A stretch of 64,000 nt of DNA from positions 1-64,000 of the forward strand of contig NZ_JADPKA010000013.1 of NCBI RefSeq assembly GCF_023073715.1. The letters run 5' to 3'. The notes under the pieces are model-generated. The model saw only the letters and a program-made list of their open reading frames with translations. It had not been told where the DNA came from and made no database searches. The DNA comes from Bradyrhizobium sp. 164. Its GTDB lineage: Bacteria > Pseudomonadota > Alphaproteobacteria > Rhizobiales > Xanthobacteraceae. Numbering within the stretch: position 1 is the first letter of the stretch; every line of letters starts with the position of its first letter. Shown here one piece after another: positions 18,701 to 26,777 of this stretch. The position numbers and the translations under genes are program-made.

Positions 18701-21641
18701 CAAAATCAGAGAGCCCGGGAGCGCGGCGGCGAATCTCAGCTGCAACTGCTATTGTGGCCTCACGAGAGTTCTCCTGTTCCGGCCACTTGCTGAAGCCGTT
18801 GACCAGCAGGGCGAGACTTTGAGCGTTGAGCTCCGAAAGCGCTCCGCGTTGCTCACGAAAAAACCCGGCGATTCGGATCATTCCATTGCGACATTCCGCC
18901 ACCCGGGGATATCGACTGAACGACAATACGAATAGGGAAAGCGTTTTGCTTTCGACGTCGTTTAGCGCATTGCCGAGGCTCGACACCTGAGCTGCCATGG
19001 CCCTGCAAGCTTCCACGCCTGCCTGACCTCCAGCCTCCCGGCTCATCGTGTTGCATGAGGTGGCGTACCCCCATGTATTCCGGGCGCGGATATCTTGTTC
19101 CCATCTTGGGACAAATTCGCGTTTGAACTCGGAAGCGGCCTTTTGCAGGAATGTTGCGTGGTCCGCTCGACCCTGCAGCTTCCTGTCATACTCCACCACA
19201 GCGCATGAGAATTTAGTGATGTCGCCAGCGAAAGAAATGTCATGTAAAGCGTTATTAAGTAGGTTTTCCGAGTATCCACGCTTGAAGCTCTGTTCGGCTA
19301 CATGGACGAAACGCCGCCTTCCCGGTCCTGCACCCGGGTCGGACTCCGTTTGCCTATGGGGTGGCACGGTGTCTGGTTGCGAGCTTCTGGATCCTTGATT
19401 GCCGAGCCAGGGTTTGTCATCAGAACCTAAAGAGGTTTCTTCTCGACCTGGCGCTCCACCCTCCGGCACTGGGGGAAAACCGCACCGTCGCGCAGTGGCT
19501 TCACGTGGCGCAGCGCCCAGGATCCGATGTGCGCCAACGGAGGGTCCGGAAGATCTGTCGCCAAGGGCATCATCGGCACCGCGCGCAATGCGAGCGAAGG
19601 ACGTCCTTCTATCTTGAGGCCCAGAGTGCATCCGCTCCAGGACGGAATCGAACGATTGGCTGCCTTGCCCAGGGGCAAGACTTGATTCCGAGTTCGCCGC
19701 CTTCGCCAGTCCCTGCGCCTCGGACAACATCATCTTGAGCCGGACTGTTTTCTCGTGCACTTCGTGCACATGCGCAAGCGTGAGCAGGGCGCGTCGACGA
19801 GGCTCTTCCAGCGCGTCCAGACAGGCCTGCATCTCGGCGGCCTGCGTCTGCAGGCGCTCGACCACGATGCCCACTACGTGATCGGCGTCCTCGGGCTTCA
19901 TCTGGCGCGCTTGCGAGACGGTCCTTTGCTGACCAGCCAGATCGAACTGCAAAAGTTCGTCCAACCGCTTGATCAGTGGCGCCAACGCCTCCGTCGACGC
20001 CGGGGCCTGCCAGACCGCCGAGTGTGCCGCCGCCGACGACGCACTTGCATGCGCCTCCTTGGCGCTCACAAGCTTCTTCGTACCTAGATCCGAGCGCACG
20101 AGAACCTTGTCCGCTGGCGCCGTGTCGCTGTCGCCCGCGGCGACTTGCGGCTCGGGCCGCCCGGCCGAACTCGCGGCGTCAGCAGCCGGCTTGCGGTTGC
20201 CTTTCCCCTCCCTGCGCGCAGCGGTGCCTTTGGCCACCGCTGCCTTGCCGGCAGTGTCGGCCGGTATCGTAGCGCCAGCGTCGGCCGGCGGTGCAATGAT
20301 GGCTGACGTTTTCAGCTGCAGTGCCAGGAAGTGCATGACCTCGTGCGCAGTGATCCGTGAGTCGTCCACGATCTGGCCCAACAGTTCCAATGGGAGGCTG
20401 GCACCTGTTCGGTTATCGCTTAGCTTGGCAAGGATGTCGTCGTGCAACGACAACGCAAATTCCGAAAGCCGTTCCATGACTCCTTCCAGAACGGTGCAGT
20501 GCTCTGCGTCGAGTGCCGCTCCGTCCTTGTGCAGAACGGCTTCCTCCGTCGAGAGGAATGCCGGAAAAACATCCTCGACAAAAGTCCCGAGCAGACGCAC
20601 CCCCCCGTTGTCACCCATGAGGGCGTCCCTCACGGCTGGTTCAAACGTGCTCGCCTGAGACTCAATCATAAGTCGCGCGAGCGCAATCCGCGATTGCAGA
20701 CACTTGTACCTCGCATGAAGTACCAACCCGGTATTCAGGCGTAGTGCGGCCTCTTCGGGCTTCCGCATCTCGGGCGTCGTGCTTGGCAAGTTGGCGGTGG
20801 CCTCGCAGACGGACACCATCCGTTCCGAGCGCAACAGCTTCTTTCCCCACCACTCCATGCAAGCCACATGCTCCTTCGCCACACTGGAAGCCACTCGGCT
20901 CAGCTGGTCGGGGGTAGCGTTAGATTCGAAAATCCGCTGGAACAGGTCTGCCGAATTCTTTCTGCGCTCTTCCAAGGCGGCGATAGTCGATGAGGCCAGT
21001 GCGTTGCATTGGTGGGCCGCATCGAGCACGGCATAGCGGTATCCACGGGCCTCAGCGTCGGACAGAATGCTCCGCGCCACGGCCGGGCGCAGGCTCGCGT
21101 AGTAGTCCAGAACTGCTGAGCCTGCTTTGACGAACCGATCGGTCAGCTCTTGCGCCTCCTCCGGGTTCTGGGCGTGCATGGCCGCATTACGGCAAGCGTC
21201 AAGTTCCTCAACCAGGCAATCCCTGTGTCGCTTGGTTGCGTTGATTTCTTCCTCTGATGAGGAAATGGAGACTGCCACACCCAAAGTTGGCGGCTGGCTG
21301 GCGACCGGCGTCGTGTCTCCACCCTCCGACACTGAGGGAAAGCCGCGCCGCCGCGCAGTGACTGCACGTGGCGCAGCGGCTGCACGTGGCGCAGCGCCTA
21401 GGATTCGATCTGGGCCAACCGAGAGACCGGAAGACCTGTCGCCAAGAGCATCGTCGGCACCGCGCGCCATGCTAGCGGAGGGCGTGCCTCTATCTTGAGG
21501 CCCAGAGCGCATCCGCTCCACGACGGAATCGAACGATTGACTGCCTTCCCCAGGGGCTAGACTTGAGTGCGAGCGTGAACTGCTCGATCCGGCTCCAGCA
21601 TCCCCAATGCGCGATCTGCCAGATCGGCCAATGCCCGTCAT
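12711..21641 (-). CDS. Giant SKWP-repeat type III effector with polymerase-like motifs and a shikimate kinase domain
   Basis: One uninterrupted 2976-codon gene. Order of parts: Ser/Gly/Arg-rich N-terminus (1-110); helical region (about 125-450); Ala/Pro linker; a second copy of the N-terminal segment (653-729); 13 SKWP repeats of about 42 residues (about 935-1490) with a degenerate one before them; an unknown region with DGCGFIKASLA (1956 on) and LDGDFDGD (2211-2218); a helical stretch; and a C-terminal shikimate kinase (about 2790-2965) with GMPSAGKST, FIDTD, GEEWFRELE, ATGGG, NRPLLQG and ERTPLY. SKWP repeats define the very long type III effectors RipS (Ralstonia) and XopAD (Xanthomonas), which supports delivery into plant cells. 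Only a weak ribosome site (GAGATGGA) precedes ATG 21641, and no convincing tts box was found. It stands alone between IS6 remnants, yet has no stop or frameshift, which argues for selection. Function is unknown. Confidence 0.88.
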   Translation of the reverse strand: MTGIGRSGRSRIGDAGAGSSSSRSHSSLAPGEGSQSFDSVVERMRSGPQDRGTPSASMARGADDALGDRSSGLSVGPDRILGAAPRAAAAPRAVTARRRGFPSVSEGGDTTPVASQPPTLGVAVSISSSEEEINATKRHRDCLVEELDACRNAAMHAQNPEEAQELTDRFVKAGSAVLDYYASLRPAVARSILSDAEARGYRYAVLDAAHQCNALASSTIAALEERRKNSADLFQRIFESNATPDQLSRVASSVAKEHVACMEWWGKKLLRSERMVSVCEATANLPSTTPEMRKPEEAALRLNTGLVLHARYKCLQSRIALARLMIESQASTFEPAVRDALMGDNGGVRLLGTFVEDVFPAFLSTEEAVLHKDGAALDAEHCTVLEGVMERLSEFALSLHDDILAKLSDNRTGASLPLELLGQIVDDSRITAHEVMHFLALQLKTSAIIAPPADAGATIPADTAGKAAVAKGTAARREGKGNRKPAADAASSAGRPEPQVAAGDSDTAPADKVLVRSDLGTKKLVSAKEAHASASSAAAHSAVWQAPASTEALAPLIKRLDELLQFDLAGQQRTVSQARQMKPEDADHVVGIVVERLQTQAAEMQACLDALEEPRRRALLTLAHVHEVHEKTVRLKMMLSEAQGLAKAANSESSLAPGQGSQSFDSVLERMHSGPQDRRTSFARIARGADDALGDRSSGPSVGAHRILGAAPREATARRCGFPPVPEGGAPGREETSLGSDDKPWLGNQGSRSSQPDTVPPHRQTESDPGAGPGRRRFVHVAEQSFKRGYSENLLNNALHDISFAGDITKFSCAVVEYDRKLQGRADHATFLQKAASEFKREFVPRWEQDIRARNTWGYATSCNTMSREAGGQAGVEACRAMAAQVSSLGNALNDVESKTLSLFVLSFSRYPRVAECRNGMIRIAGFFREQRGALSELNAQSLALLVNGFSKWPEQENSREATIAVAAEIRRRAPGLSDFGPQSLAIVVNGLSKWPEEAECRGAIRAIASEVRHRAGRRDVWLSDFGPQNLATVVNGLSKWPEEAECRGAMRAIAVEVRRRAGRRDVCLADFDPQALANLVNGFSKWPQDCRDAIVQIAVEVRYRAGRRDVGLSDFDPQALGNLVNGFSKWPQNCRDAIVQIADEVHHRGDRLSNFTPQHLSNLVNGFSRWPEGAKCNDAILAIADEVRRRAGRADRLSSFTPQHLSSLVNGFSRWPERTDCRSAIVEIADEVRRRADRLSGFDPQGLANLVNGFSKWPDETGCDEATLAIAGEVCRRADRLSGFDPQGLANLVNGFSKWPDETGCGDAMLAIADEVRRRADRLSGFDPQGLANLVNGFSKWPQEENSRHAIAVIAGEVLRRADRLSDFTSQHLANLVNGFSKCPQEENSRQATLVIAHEVLRADRLSDFTPQGLANLVNGFSKWLQEQDARQATVAIANEVSRRDNRLSDFTPRELAILVNGFSKWPEEAVCHGAIIDIVGKLGSGDLRFGAFTTTQLSMIANALGRGVTRGEGTGEIIETALLKNRLHDLAHYLHYASDRLEQTQVLNIAMIFKALAKAQLFDDLGLLARTGLDRLTELHRGPDFAAENDLEIMGTLCIALLPLARSPHLRWHRRRALNLLNDIQPIVEHKIEGHLKASDAERARGPYSSRGPALSIYQTLKARAVLAALFRRPYVEGKKSDLRVRQEELQRKTKEILDKTGGLVERDLSNMSWNLMAEIAAESPVDALDTFLAQNAATVQAQHPASVFDVHQVLRTMAHEPRPPQGDAGLMQLSVVDMQGRPVATEPETRYSIFHRLTSGVLPVVAVQLPGKPSAFMLARTVTVEGVPYRMDLFGGSKLKPPKKPVSQIAARLPGGARAESSGGKLLAIPYAETAPGTAFEQLSRAWAPFKEAYYYTQRRGFAAPPAIKDLGPRDYALEGAFKLSLLPDRPAGEEHPFKLAGPEGPIALRPHDGCGFIKASLANRMPAVNRARRQEGPDRVPAFGEGRRMSVPASALQHYPRSEPVTDEAREKAKTWLESRQGRELTSEELFRTVTAGHIDGPGAVAVPSSDDCLHVPTLKSETLMGASGVLIGRSPYDKPNLRPFAAERVKSAVKGDPTAVFLENCTAIQYSFNVAQKSGKELAGDDPTFFAKGILMVVPDKMWPAGYADRGLVMSAEDVKCHSSWTSSKDRAKLDTPLECVGILQATEVFAPGSLVAVPIGEQKKLDGDFDGDTVVIIGDRPQLYEHVRQFDRKEQALGLPSLKPPKSHTPALDGDNYQFGRARQILAATQDVLETYSCLQRNFLAQSHEAQRWFAERAVFGTYEGVHHELRREIRQLLGQEEVSSQDIQNTFARARSEIEVAKHLVAREMAELLVDDLAAWAVKPNEQPLPETIESSNAANPSLSARLCNLFPDLAETYPATPQPRDRIQLLLDHYPPRIDPRPDGYNADDLVKSANNLLSLGIKVGTDAYKSDTGANLFFQKSSHLQRLLYETPGLKSVPYVKGVAATLAHGRFDVDATLEDLRDNPTLAASIMETSIKLAAEQGILRKPSGFRPAADDAEMITLTREEASERARNEADRAIAEERKITAAAREIAGILAEAGIEVKMPHLERRLKSHASMTDQLTGMSIPPGSAPQLFSNAVRHVLEIPDKDFTRAFKKAMLAFEERDYTERQTTNWFRMRSPTFVGIKTVLTTAEAYRFEVEFHTPGSYQAKLANHDTYKILGRLRRQSSEDALEQAKAEKLVQRTREVCTHIAIPDGALGIHHWGAEGDAAFGLRAFEQSRMPEIARSTEASEIIAALGVRPIVLVGMPSAGKSTIGPAIAERLRLPFIDTDQKIQKEAGKMIPQIFDTHGEEWFRELEARVIARVLKEGPAVIATGGGSIMHEPTRRLVGEKAVSIWLNTDFDVIQHRLRKGINRPLLQGPDRDQTISRLMRERTPLYAQADITFVPPRKQDKKNADPCVKALHAYLRGEAAATQPASNTNELVG
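17170..18840 (-). repeat. SKWP repeat array inside the effector
   Basis: Thirteen tandem units carry NGFSKWP or a close variant (NGLSKWP, NGFSRWP, NGFSKCP, NGFSKWL) within the pattern L..F.PQ.LANLVNGFSKWP....C..AI..IA.EVRRRA. Three adjacent units are almost identical in DNA, with the same 26-base segment starting at 17641, 17767 and 17893, so the period is 126 bp (42 codons). The near-identity of the central units points to recent unit duplication. The helix-turn-helix pattern resembles plant and algal OPR-type repeats. Confidence 0.9.
19455..19685 (-). repeat. Internal second copy of the effector's N-terminal segment
   Basis: Residues 653-729 repeat residues 26-108 (bases 21318-21566). Both start SSLAPG.GSQSFDSV and include RGADDALGDRSSG and RILGAAPR. 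In the first 60 aligned residues I count 49 identities, and the second copy then lacks six residues. The segment is Ser/Gly/Arg-rich and disordered-looking. Confidence 0.9.
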
Positions 21642-22239
21642 ATTCCATCTCTGATAAAGGCGAGAATCGCTGCTTATGATGTTGCGGGCTGATGTCGCTC
21701 AGCCATGGCGTATCAAGGCTTTGGCCCATAAGTGCAATCGCCCAGATGGCGCATGGCATGAGGTCTGAGGAACCTGCGGCATGTTTTCGTCAACCGTCAT
21801 GGTCAGCCCGGACCCAAGACGGCGTGGCCTACATCCTGGCCAAAGTACACGCCAGCAGCCCAAGATCGGCCGAGACTGGCACGCGATCGCATCGCGCCGC
21901 ACTCGCTATCCTCAGTTTTCGCTGCCATTCACCGGGACCGTTCTTCGTCCACGTACGCGAAGATGAATTGCCGGTAGTACCACTCCGGCTAAATGCATCC
22001 GGGCACCCGACTGATTCGCTTCGTCAGCTTCGCCACTCTAGTGGACATCGAACGAGGCACCAATTCGACCATACATGATGATTCGCACTCCTGCGTTTGC
22101 ATTGGGTTCGGGCTGATGAGGCGCGGCAGGCCTAGATAGACCGCCTGGCTGACGATTGGCTGACGAAGGCGTTCTCCCGGACCGATAAAGAAAATCCGAG
22201 ACCTGGCTCAAGCGTTGATGAATCGGGCTGCGGCCTACA
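21642..22239. other. Region upstream of the effector gene, no gene seen
   Basis: The effector promoter must lie here. An inverted repeat GGCTGA-N6-TCAGCC sits at 21687-21704, about 46 bp before the start codon, and could be an operator, but it does not fit the tts box. No coding region was recognised. Confidence 0.35.
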
Positions 22240-22470
22240 CCGGCCGGCGAAGGCCGCAGGTCAGGCCGCCTGGGCCTGCGATCGGGCGCTGTCTATCTGA
22301 GGAGCGTCTTGAGCTGGCTGGGACGAAGAGATTACGGAAGGTTGAGAATATCGAGACGAAGCGCTGCAGGCTTCCCCGGCGAACGGAAGCCCTGCATCGT
22401 CCGCTCCCGCTTTCGCAGCGGCACATGGGAATTCTCGGCCCTGTTGTTGAAGCCCCTGTGCGCGGTGCTC
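22240..22470 (-). pseudogene. IS6-family transposase remnant (right of the effector)
   Basis: The minus strand reads HRGFNNRAENSHVPLRKRER followed by TMQGFRSPG, then in another frame SLQRFVSIFSTFRNLFVP. This is the C-terminus of IS6-type transposases (GLNNRAENSHQP.R.RER.M..F). One frameshift is visible and the N-terminal catalytic half is missing. Confidence 0.75.
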
Positions 22471-22627
22471 GGCATCCGGCATGACCTGCCGTTTCGCCGC
22501 TCAATAGGACCGCAGTGTGATTGTTCATGGATAGGGACCCTGCTTGAGGGGTCGTTTTCATCCAAACGGGACCCCCCCTTAACGCAGGGGCGCGACACTG
22601 CTTCCGGTTTCATCGGAGGCATTTGTT

Positions 22628-23500
22628 TTGATGTTGGTTGTGAAGCCGATTGCAAAGATACGCCGGCTTTCGCTGGTTCAGCGCAAATCGATCAAGCAGA
22701 TCTGCCGGGAATTGAAGGTCTCTCGGGAGGTGGTCCGCAAGGTCCTGCGTTCGGGGCAAACGGAGTTCCGCTACGTGCGCAAGCACCAGCCGTTGCCTCG
22801 GGTGGGTGCATGGCGCGATGAGCTTGAGCGGCTTTTGGCGACCAATGCGACGAAGCCGTCGCGGGAACAGCTGACGCTGATCCGGATTTTTGAGCAGCTT
22901 CGCGATCTGGGCTATGACGGCAGCTACAGCTCGGTCTGGGGGCATACGCGGGCCTTTGAGGAAGAACGGGGCAGCGCCGCCGCCGATGCGTATGTTCCGC
23001 TAATCTTCGCGCCGGGCGAAGCCTACCAGTTCGACTGGAGCCACGAGATCGTTGTTCTGAACGGGGTGACGCGACGGTGAAGTTGGCGCATACGCGGCTG
23101 TGCCATAGCCGGATGTTCTTCGTCAGGGCTATCTGCGCGAAAGCCAGGAGATGGTGTTCGACGCGCAGGATCGGGCGTTTGCCTTCTTCCGGGGCACCTG
23201 CACGCGCGGCATCTATGACAACATGAAGACGGCTGTGGAGACGATCTTCATCGGGAAGGAGAGGCAATACAACCGCCGCTTCCAGCAGATGCGCCGCCAC
23301 TATCTTGTCGAGCCGGTGGCCTGCACGCCGGCGTCGGGCTGGGAGAAGGGCCAGGTCGAGAACCAGGTCGGGCTGTGCGCGAGCGCTTCTTCACGCCGAG
23401 GCTCCGCTTCAAAAACCTGGAGGAACTCAACGCCTGGCTGCTCGACCGATGCATCGCTGTGCGGGAAGGCCTCGCGAAGCCTGAACTTGTCCAGCGCGCG
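22628..23500 (+). pseudogene. istA: IS21-family transposase IstA, frameshifted
   Basis: The first frame (to 23080) reads RRLSLVQRKSIKQICRELKV, a helix-turn-helix, and PGEAYQFDWSHEIVVLNGV with the first catalytic Asp. Later frames read VFDAQDRAFAFFRGTCTRGI, YDNMKTAVETIF, EPVACTPASGWEKGQVENQVG (the Glu of the DDE triad) and RERFFTPRLRFKNLEELNAW. At least two frameshifts break the gene. The upstream repeats with GGGACCC motifs near 22530-22570 may be the left end. No istB helper follows. Confidence 0.85.
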
Positions 23501-23527
23501 CCGCGACGACAGCCGGAGGATCGATTG

Positions 23528-23716
23528 ATGACACTCGTCGCCCGCATTGCCATTGCCGATCCGGACCTCAGTCTGCGGGCGATCGCGGCACAGCTCGAGA
23601 CAATGCGGGAGCGGACGCCGCGCGGCGGCTGGCAATGGGCGGCCTCGTCGGTCGAGCATCTGCTCGATCATGCGAGGCGTCTCGGTTTAACGGTGCACGA
23701 ACCCGCTGACGGCTGA
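23528..23716 (+). pseudogene. Serine-recombinase C-terminal remnant
   Basis: In frame with the end of the IstA remnant, the residues RAIAAQLETMRERTPRGGWQ followed by WAASSVEHLL match the C-terminal part of large serine resolvases (IA..LN..GI.TPRGG.W....V...L). The catalytic N-terminal domain is absent, so this is a fragment fused by rearrangement. Confidence 0.55.
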
Positions 23717-23834
23717 AACGGGCATCCGCCGCCGTTCTCCCGCCCTCCCGTTTCGTCCTGGTGTGACAAATAAGGAGAAATTCTACTCTCCCTCTGGCGT
23801 AACGTCGGACCCTGCCCACAAGTGCGGAAGACTG

Positions 23835-24791
23835 GCGTTGTGATTCCTGATGTTCAGAGCCTTCCATTGCAGCGCGGGGGAAGTTCCCTATCGCGTGCTT
23901 GACGGCGGCATCGCCTTGGAGACTGCTGACGTCGATCCGTCCCTCTTCGTAGAGAGCATCAAGGAACGACATCTCGCCGCGATCATGTTCGAACAAGGGC
24001 GCCAGTCGTTCTTGCCATTCGGCCAGCACGAGCTCGCACCAGGCTTCCGGGCGGCCGTCCTTGTCGAACATGTCGCTCTTCACGACGGTCAGCAATTTTC
24101 CGCGGAGTTCGTTGGTGTCGTAGCTATATCCGTTCAGCGAGGCCGTCCGCCAGTTCAGGTCCGCCCCGATCGCGAGCGTAGCGAGCTTGACCTGTTTCCA
24201 ATCCAGCCCGCGGACGTGCAGCAGGCGCGATGCGTCCTAGAGATCGCGCGATGCGCAGCGCGCGGCCATCGCGACGCTTTTTCCGGCGGCGATCTCGCGC
24301 AGATCCACAACGGGGATTTTCTTCGCGGTGTAGCCGCCCAGAGGAACGGAATTCATTAGCGACGTCCCGAAGAACGGCGTGCGGTACATGTAGTTGACGT
24401 CGACCTCGATCGTGCCGGGCCGCCGATGGGCCGAAACGTACCTGAAGCGCCACTTTTCGCCGCCGTGTTCGTCGCGCGGGGTTCGGAAAAGTTCGTAGCT
24501 GTAGTTCCCCATAAGGAGTGGCAGACGCTTCATGATGAGCGCCTTGTCGGCGAGCATCGTTTTTCCGATCTTCGGCACCGACGTAGTTCAAGTCGATATC
24601 CACCGACAGACGATCGAGACCGAGATAGAACAGGTTGAGCGCCGTACCTCCTTTCAAAGCGAACAGATGGCCGATCTCCCTGTCCTTGGTGAGTCGGTCG
24701 AGCACGTCTATGAGCGGACCACGCGTTCGATTGTCGCGGCTTCGAACGACAGTTCATTGGAAAGCTTCTCCAGGGGTTCTACCGAGATCAT
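23835..24791 (-). pseudogene. AbiEii-type nucleotidyltransferase toxin, frameshifted
   Basis: From ATG 24791 the minus strand reads MISVEPLEKLSNELSFEAAT, then, after a one-base shift, LIDVLDRLTKDREIGHLFAL and KGGTALNLFYLGLDRLSVDIDLNYVG, the conserved KGGTALNL and SxDIDL nucleotidyltransferase motifs of AbiEii toxins. Further frames give PRDEHGGEKWRFRYVS and AAGKSVAMAARCASRDL, then DMFDKDGRPEAWCELVLAEW. At least three frameshifts mean the toxin is dead. It overlaps or abuts the remains of its AbiEi antitoxin. Confidence 0.75.
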
Positions 24792-25140
24792 GGCGCCATC
24801 TCCGGAGAGCCACCTTCGAACGAAGGATGTGGAATTCGCTAGGCAGCACCACGTTCCATTCCGGATGCGCCTCGCCGGCCTGGGACGTCGTGCCTAGCAC
24901 CGCGCGCGGCGACGACGGTGCCAACCGTTTCAAAATCCTTCAGCATCTCGTCGTCGACGAAGAGGTCTTCGCGACGGCTCTCCAGCCAGCAACCGAGGAT
25001 ACCAGCGAGCGACTGGTTCTCGCGAGCTGTCGTCAACTCGACGAGCTTGGTCACGTCGAGGGCGCGCACGGTCGGTAGCGCGTTAGAGAGTTCTTCGGTG
25101 CCCGCCGCCAGGTCGGGCCGCTCGACGCAGTCGACGAGGG
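24792..25140 (-). pseudogene. AbiEi-type antitoxin C-terminal remnant
   Basis: The minus strand reads TLVDCVERPDLAAGTEELSN, then ALDVTKLVEL and AGILGCWLESRRE, the C-terminal pattern of AbiEi antitoxins (.T..DCLDRPDL.GG.EE......D..KL.......A..RLG..LE). The winged-helix N-terminus is missing. Upstream it is joined in frame to a kdpD fragment, and downstream it is followed by the AbiEii remnant, the usual operon order. Confidence 0.6.
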
Positions 25141-25690
25141 TGCCGATGACGCCGATCAGCCCGCGGCCGGTTCGCATCGGCAAAAACAGCCGCTTGGCGC
25201 CCGGCAGCGTATCCGAGCCGCGTCCGGCCGGGCGATCGTTGGACCAGGTCCAGTTCGCCGCTGCAGGTCGGCCCTGTCGAGTTCATCCTCGGGCGGATAG
25301 CCGGATTTACGGTGAGCACGCCGTCTTCCGGCAGCAGCAGCACGACGCGTACTTTCAGCATCAGCGCGGTCTGACAGGCGGTCGCCCACAGCACGTCGTC
25401 CAGTGTCGCGGTGCCCGCGAGCTTGCGGCTGAAGGCGTACAGGGATTCGGTGGTGCGGAGCCTGCCGATCGCCGTAACCGCCTGGGTGCGGACCCGCGCC
25501 GCGACATTCGAGACCAGGATCGCAATCAGCATGAAGAAGAAGAAGGCGGCGACGTTGGTCGGTTCGGTGATCATGAAGGTGTAGACCGACGGCAGGAAGA
25601 AGAAATTGTAGCACAGCGAGGCGGCGACGCTGGCGCAAGGCCGACGGCCACGACCAGCGTACCGCCAGATCAATGAGAGGACGTCTTCAA
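25141..25690 (-). pseudogene. kdpD: KdpD sensor kinase fragment
   Basis: One frame contains YNFFFLPSVYTF, a hydrophobic segment FFFFMLIAILVSNVAARVR, then TATLDDVLWATACQTALMLK and VRVVLLLPEDGVLTV. These are the last membrane helices and GAF domain of KdpD, the K+/turgor sensor kinase. A frameshift follows, then FLPMRTGRGLIGVIG. The Usp-like N-terminal domain and the kinase core are missing, and the fragment ends at a chimeric junction with abiEi. Confidence 0.75.
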
Positions 25691-25714
25691 GACGCTCGCC
25701 GCACATAAACTCAA

Positions 25715-26640
25715 GCGATACCGCCTGACTATTCCTCTGGCGGCTGACACTGATCCATGGGTAGCGACGCGCTTCACCTCGATCGTAGGCCTTGCCGCCA
25801 ACTATGGCGTCATTCTTGAACCTGTTCTGGCGCTTCCGCTAACGTGGGGCGACAAGACCGATGCTGGCAAGTATCCTGCCGGCGACGCTGCTGCGATCTA
25901 CTCCCAGGGCCACAATCGGACCCTGGCATTCGTTCGCCAGTTCGCATCTTCAGTCGGCGACTGAGAACTTGGTAACGAGATCAATCTGACCTTCCGTGAT
26001 GGCAACGGCTCTCCATTGTTCGGCAAGGGATGGACCTCTGCCGAGTTCGCTGCATATCCGTCGATGGCCGACTTCGCCAATCTCTTGCGGGGAATGTCGG
26101 ACGCGATCGAGCAGGTACGCCGCGACACCGGCAGAAACCTTCGGCGCATCGTCGGCACCACATCGACGATGTTCAGCTACATCGACTTCATGAAGGCGAA
26201 TGGCGTCAAGATCGATGTGCTCGGCTATCACTAGACGAGCATGCCGGCGTGGACCCGACGAACTACTGGGGGCGGAGTTCGTCCCAACTTCAACCTGTTC
26301 ACAAAGCTATCGAGCTACGGCGTTCCAGTCGCCATCAATGAGATGAACGGCGCCGAGATCTACGACGCACCCTTCGTCAACACCTCGACGTCTGCCTCGA
26401 TGTCGGCCTGTAACTCAAACCTAGATGCGATGCTGGCGAAGTTCTCTCAGCATTCGTTCATCGAGTGGATCGATCTCTACGAGCTGATGGACGAGCTGGA
26501 CAAGACTGGTCCCGAAGGTCGGTTCGGGCTGATGTTCAATCTGTCGACCCCGAAGCCGCTCATGTCGACGATCGGTCATTTCGTTTTCCTGTCGATCACC
26601 CTGATCGCTTCAGCAACCTCAATGACCGCAACCGCGCATC
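25715..26640 (+). pseudogene. Clan-A glycoside hydrolase-like pseudogene
   Basis: The plus strand reads LTIPLAADTDPWVATRF, then RTLAFVRQFASSVGD, a TGA, then ELGNEINLTF. The ..GNE. block is the acid/base region of clan GH-A enzymes, and the TGA probably replaced TGG. Later come FSYIDFMKANGVKIDVLGYH, a TAG with a frameshift, and then GVPVAINEMNGAEIY, which may hold the second catalytic Glu. Two stops and two frame changes make it nonfunctional. The substrate cannot be told. Confidence 0.6.
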
Positions 26641-26777
26641 CGGCATCGGCCTGTTCAATGCCGGTCGCCAGCTTGGCTGGTCTCATGGGAGCAGCCCTGC
26701 TCCACAGATCGATCGGCGATACCCGACCTGTCGGCTTGGAAGCTCGCGGTTCAGAGCGGCACGCTCATTGATCAACG

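Noticed and set aside
17170..18840. CRISPR-like array
   Set aside because: Units are 126 bp, translated in one frame and degenerate between copies. There are no short identical repeats with unique spacers and no cas genes.
17610..18935. Plus-strand repetitive frame of 441 residues
   Set aside because: It is the antisense of the SKWP repeats; its repeats only mirror the 126-bp unit.
22040..22075. Second tts box near GTCAGCTT at about 22020
   Set aside because: Only the first half matches, and it points away from the effector toward IS debris.
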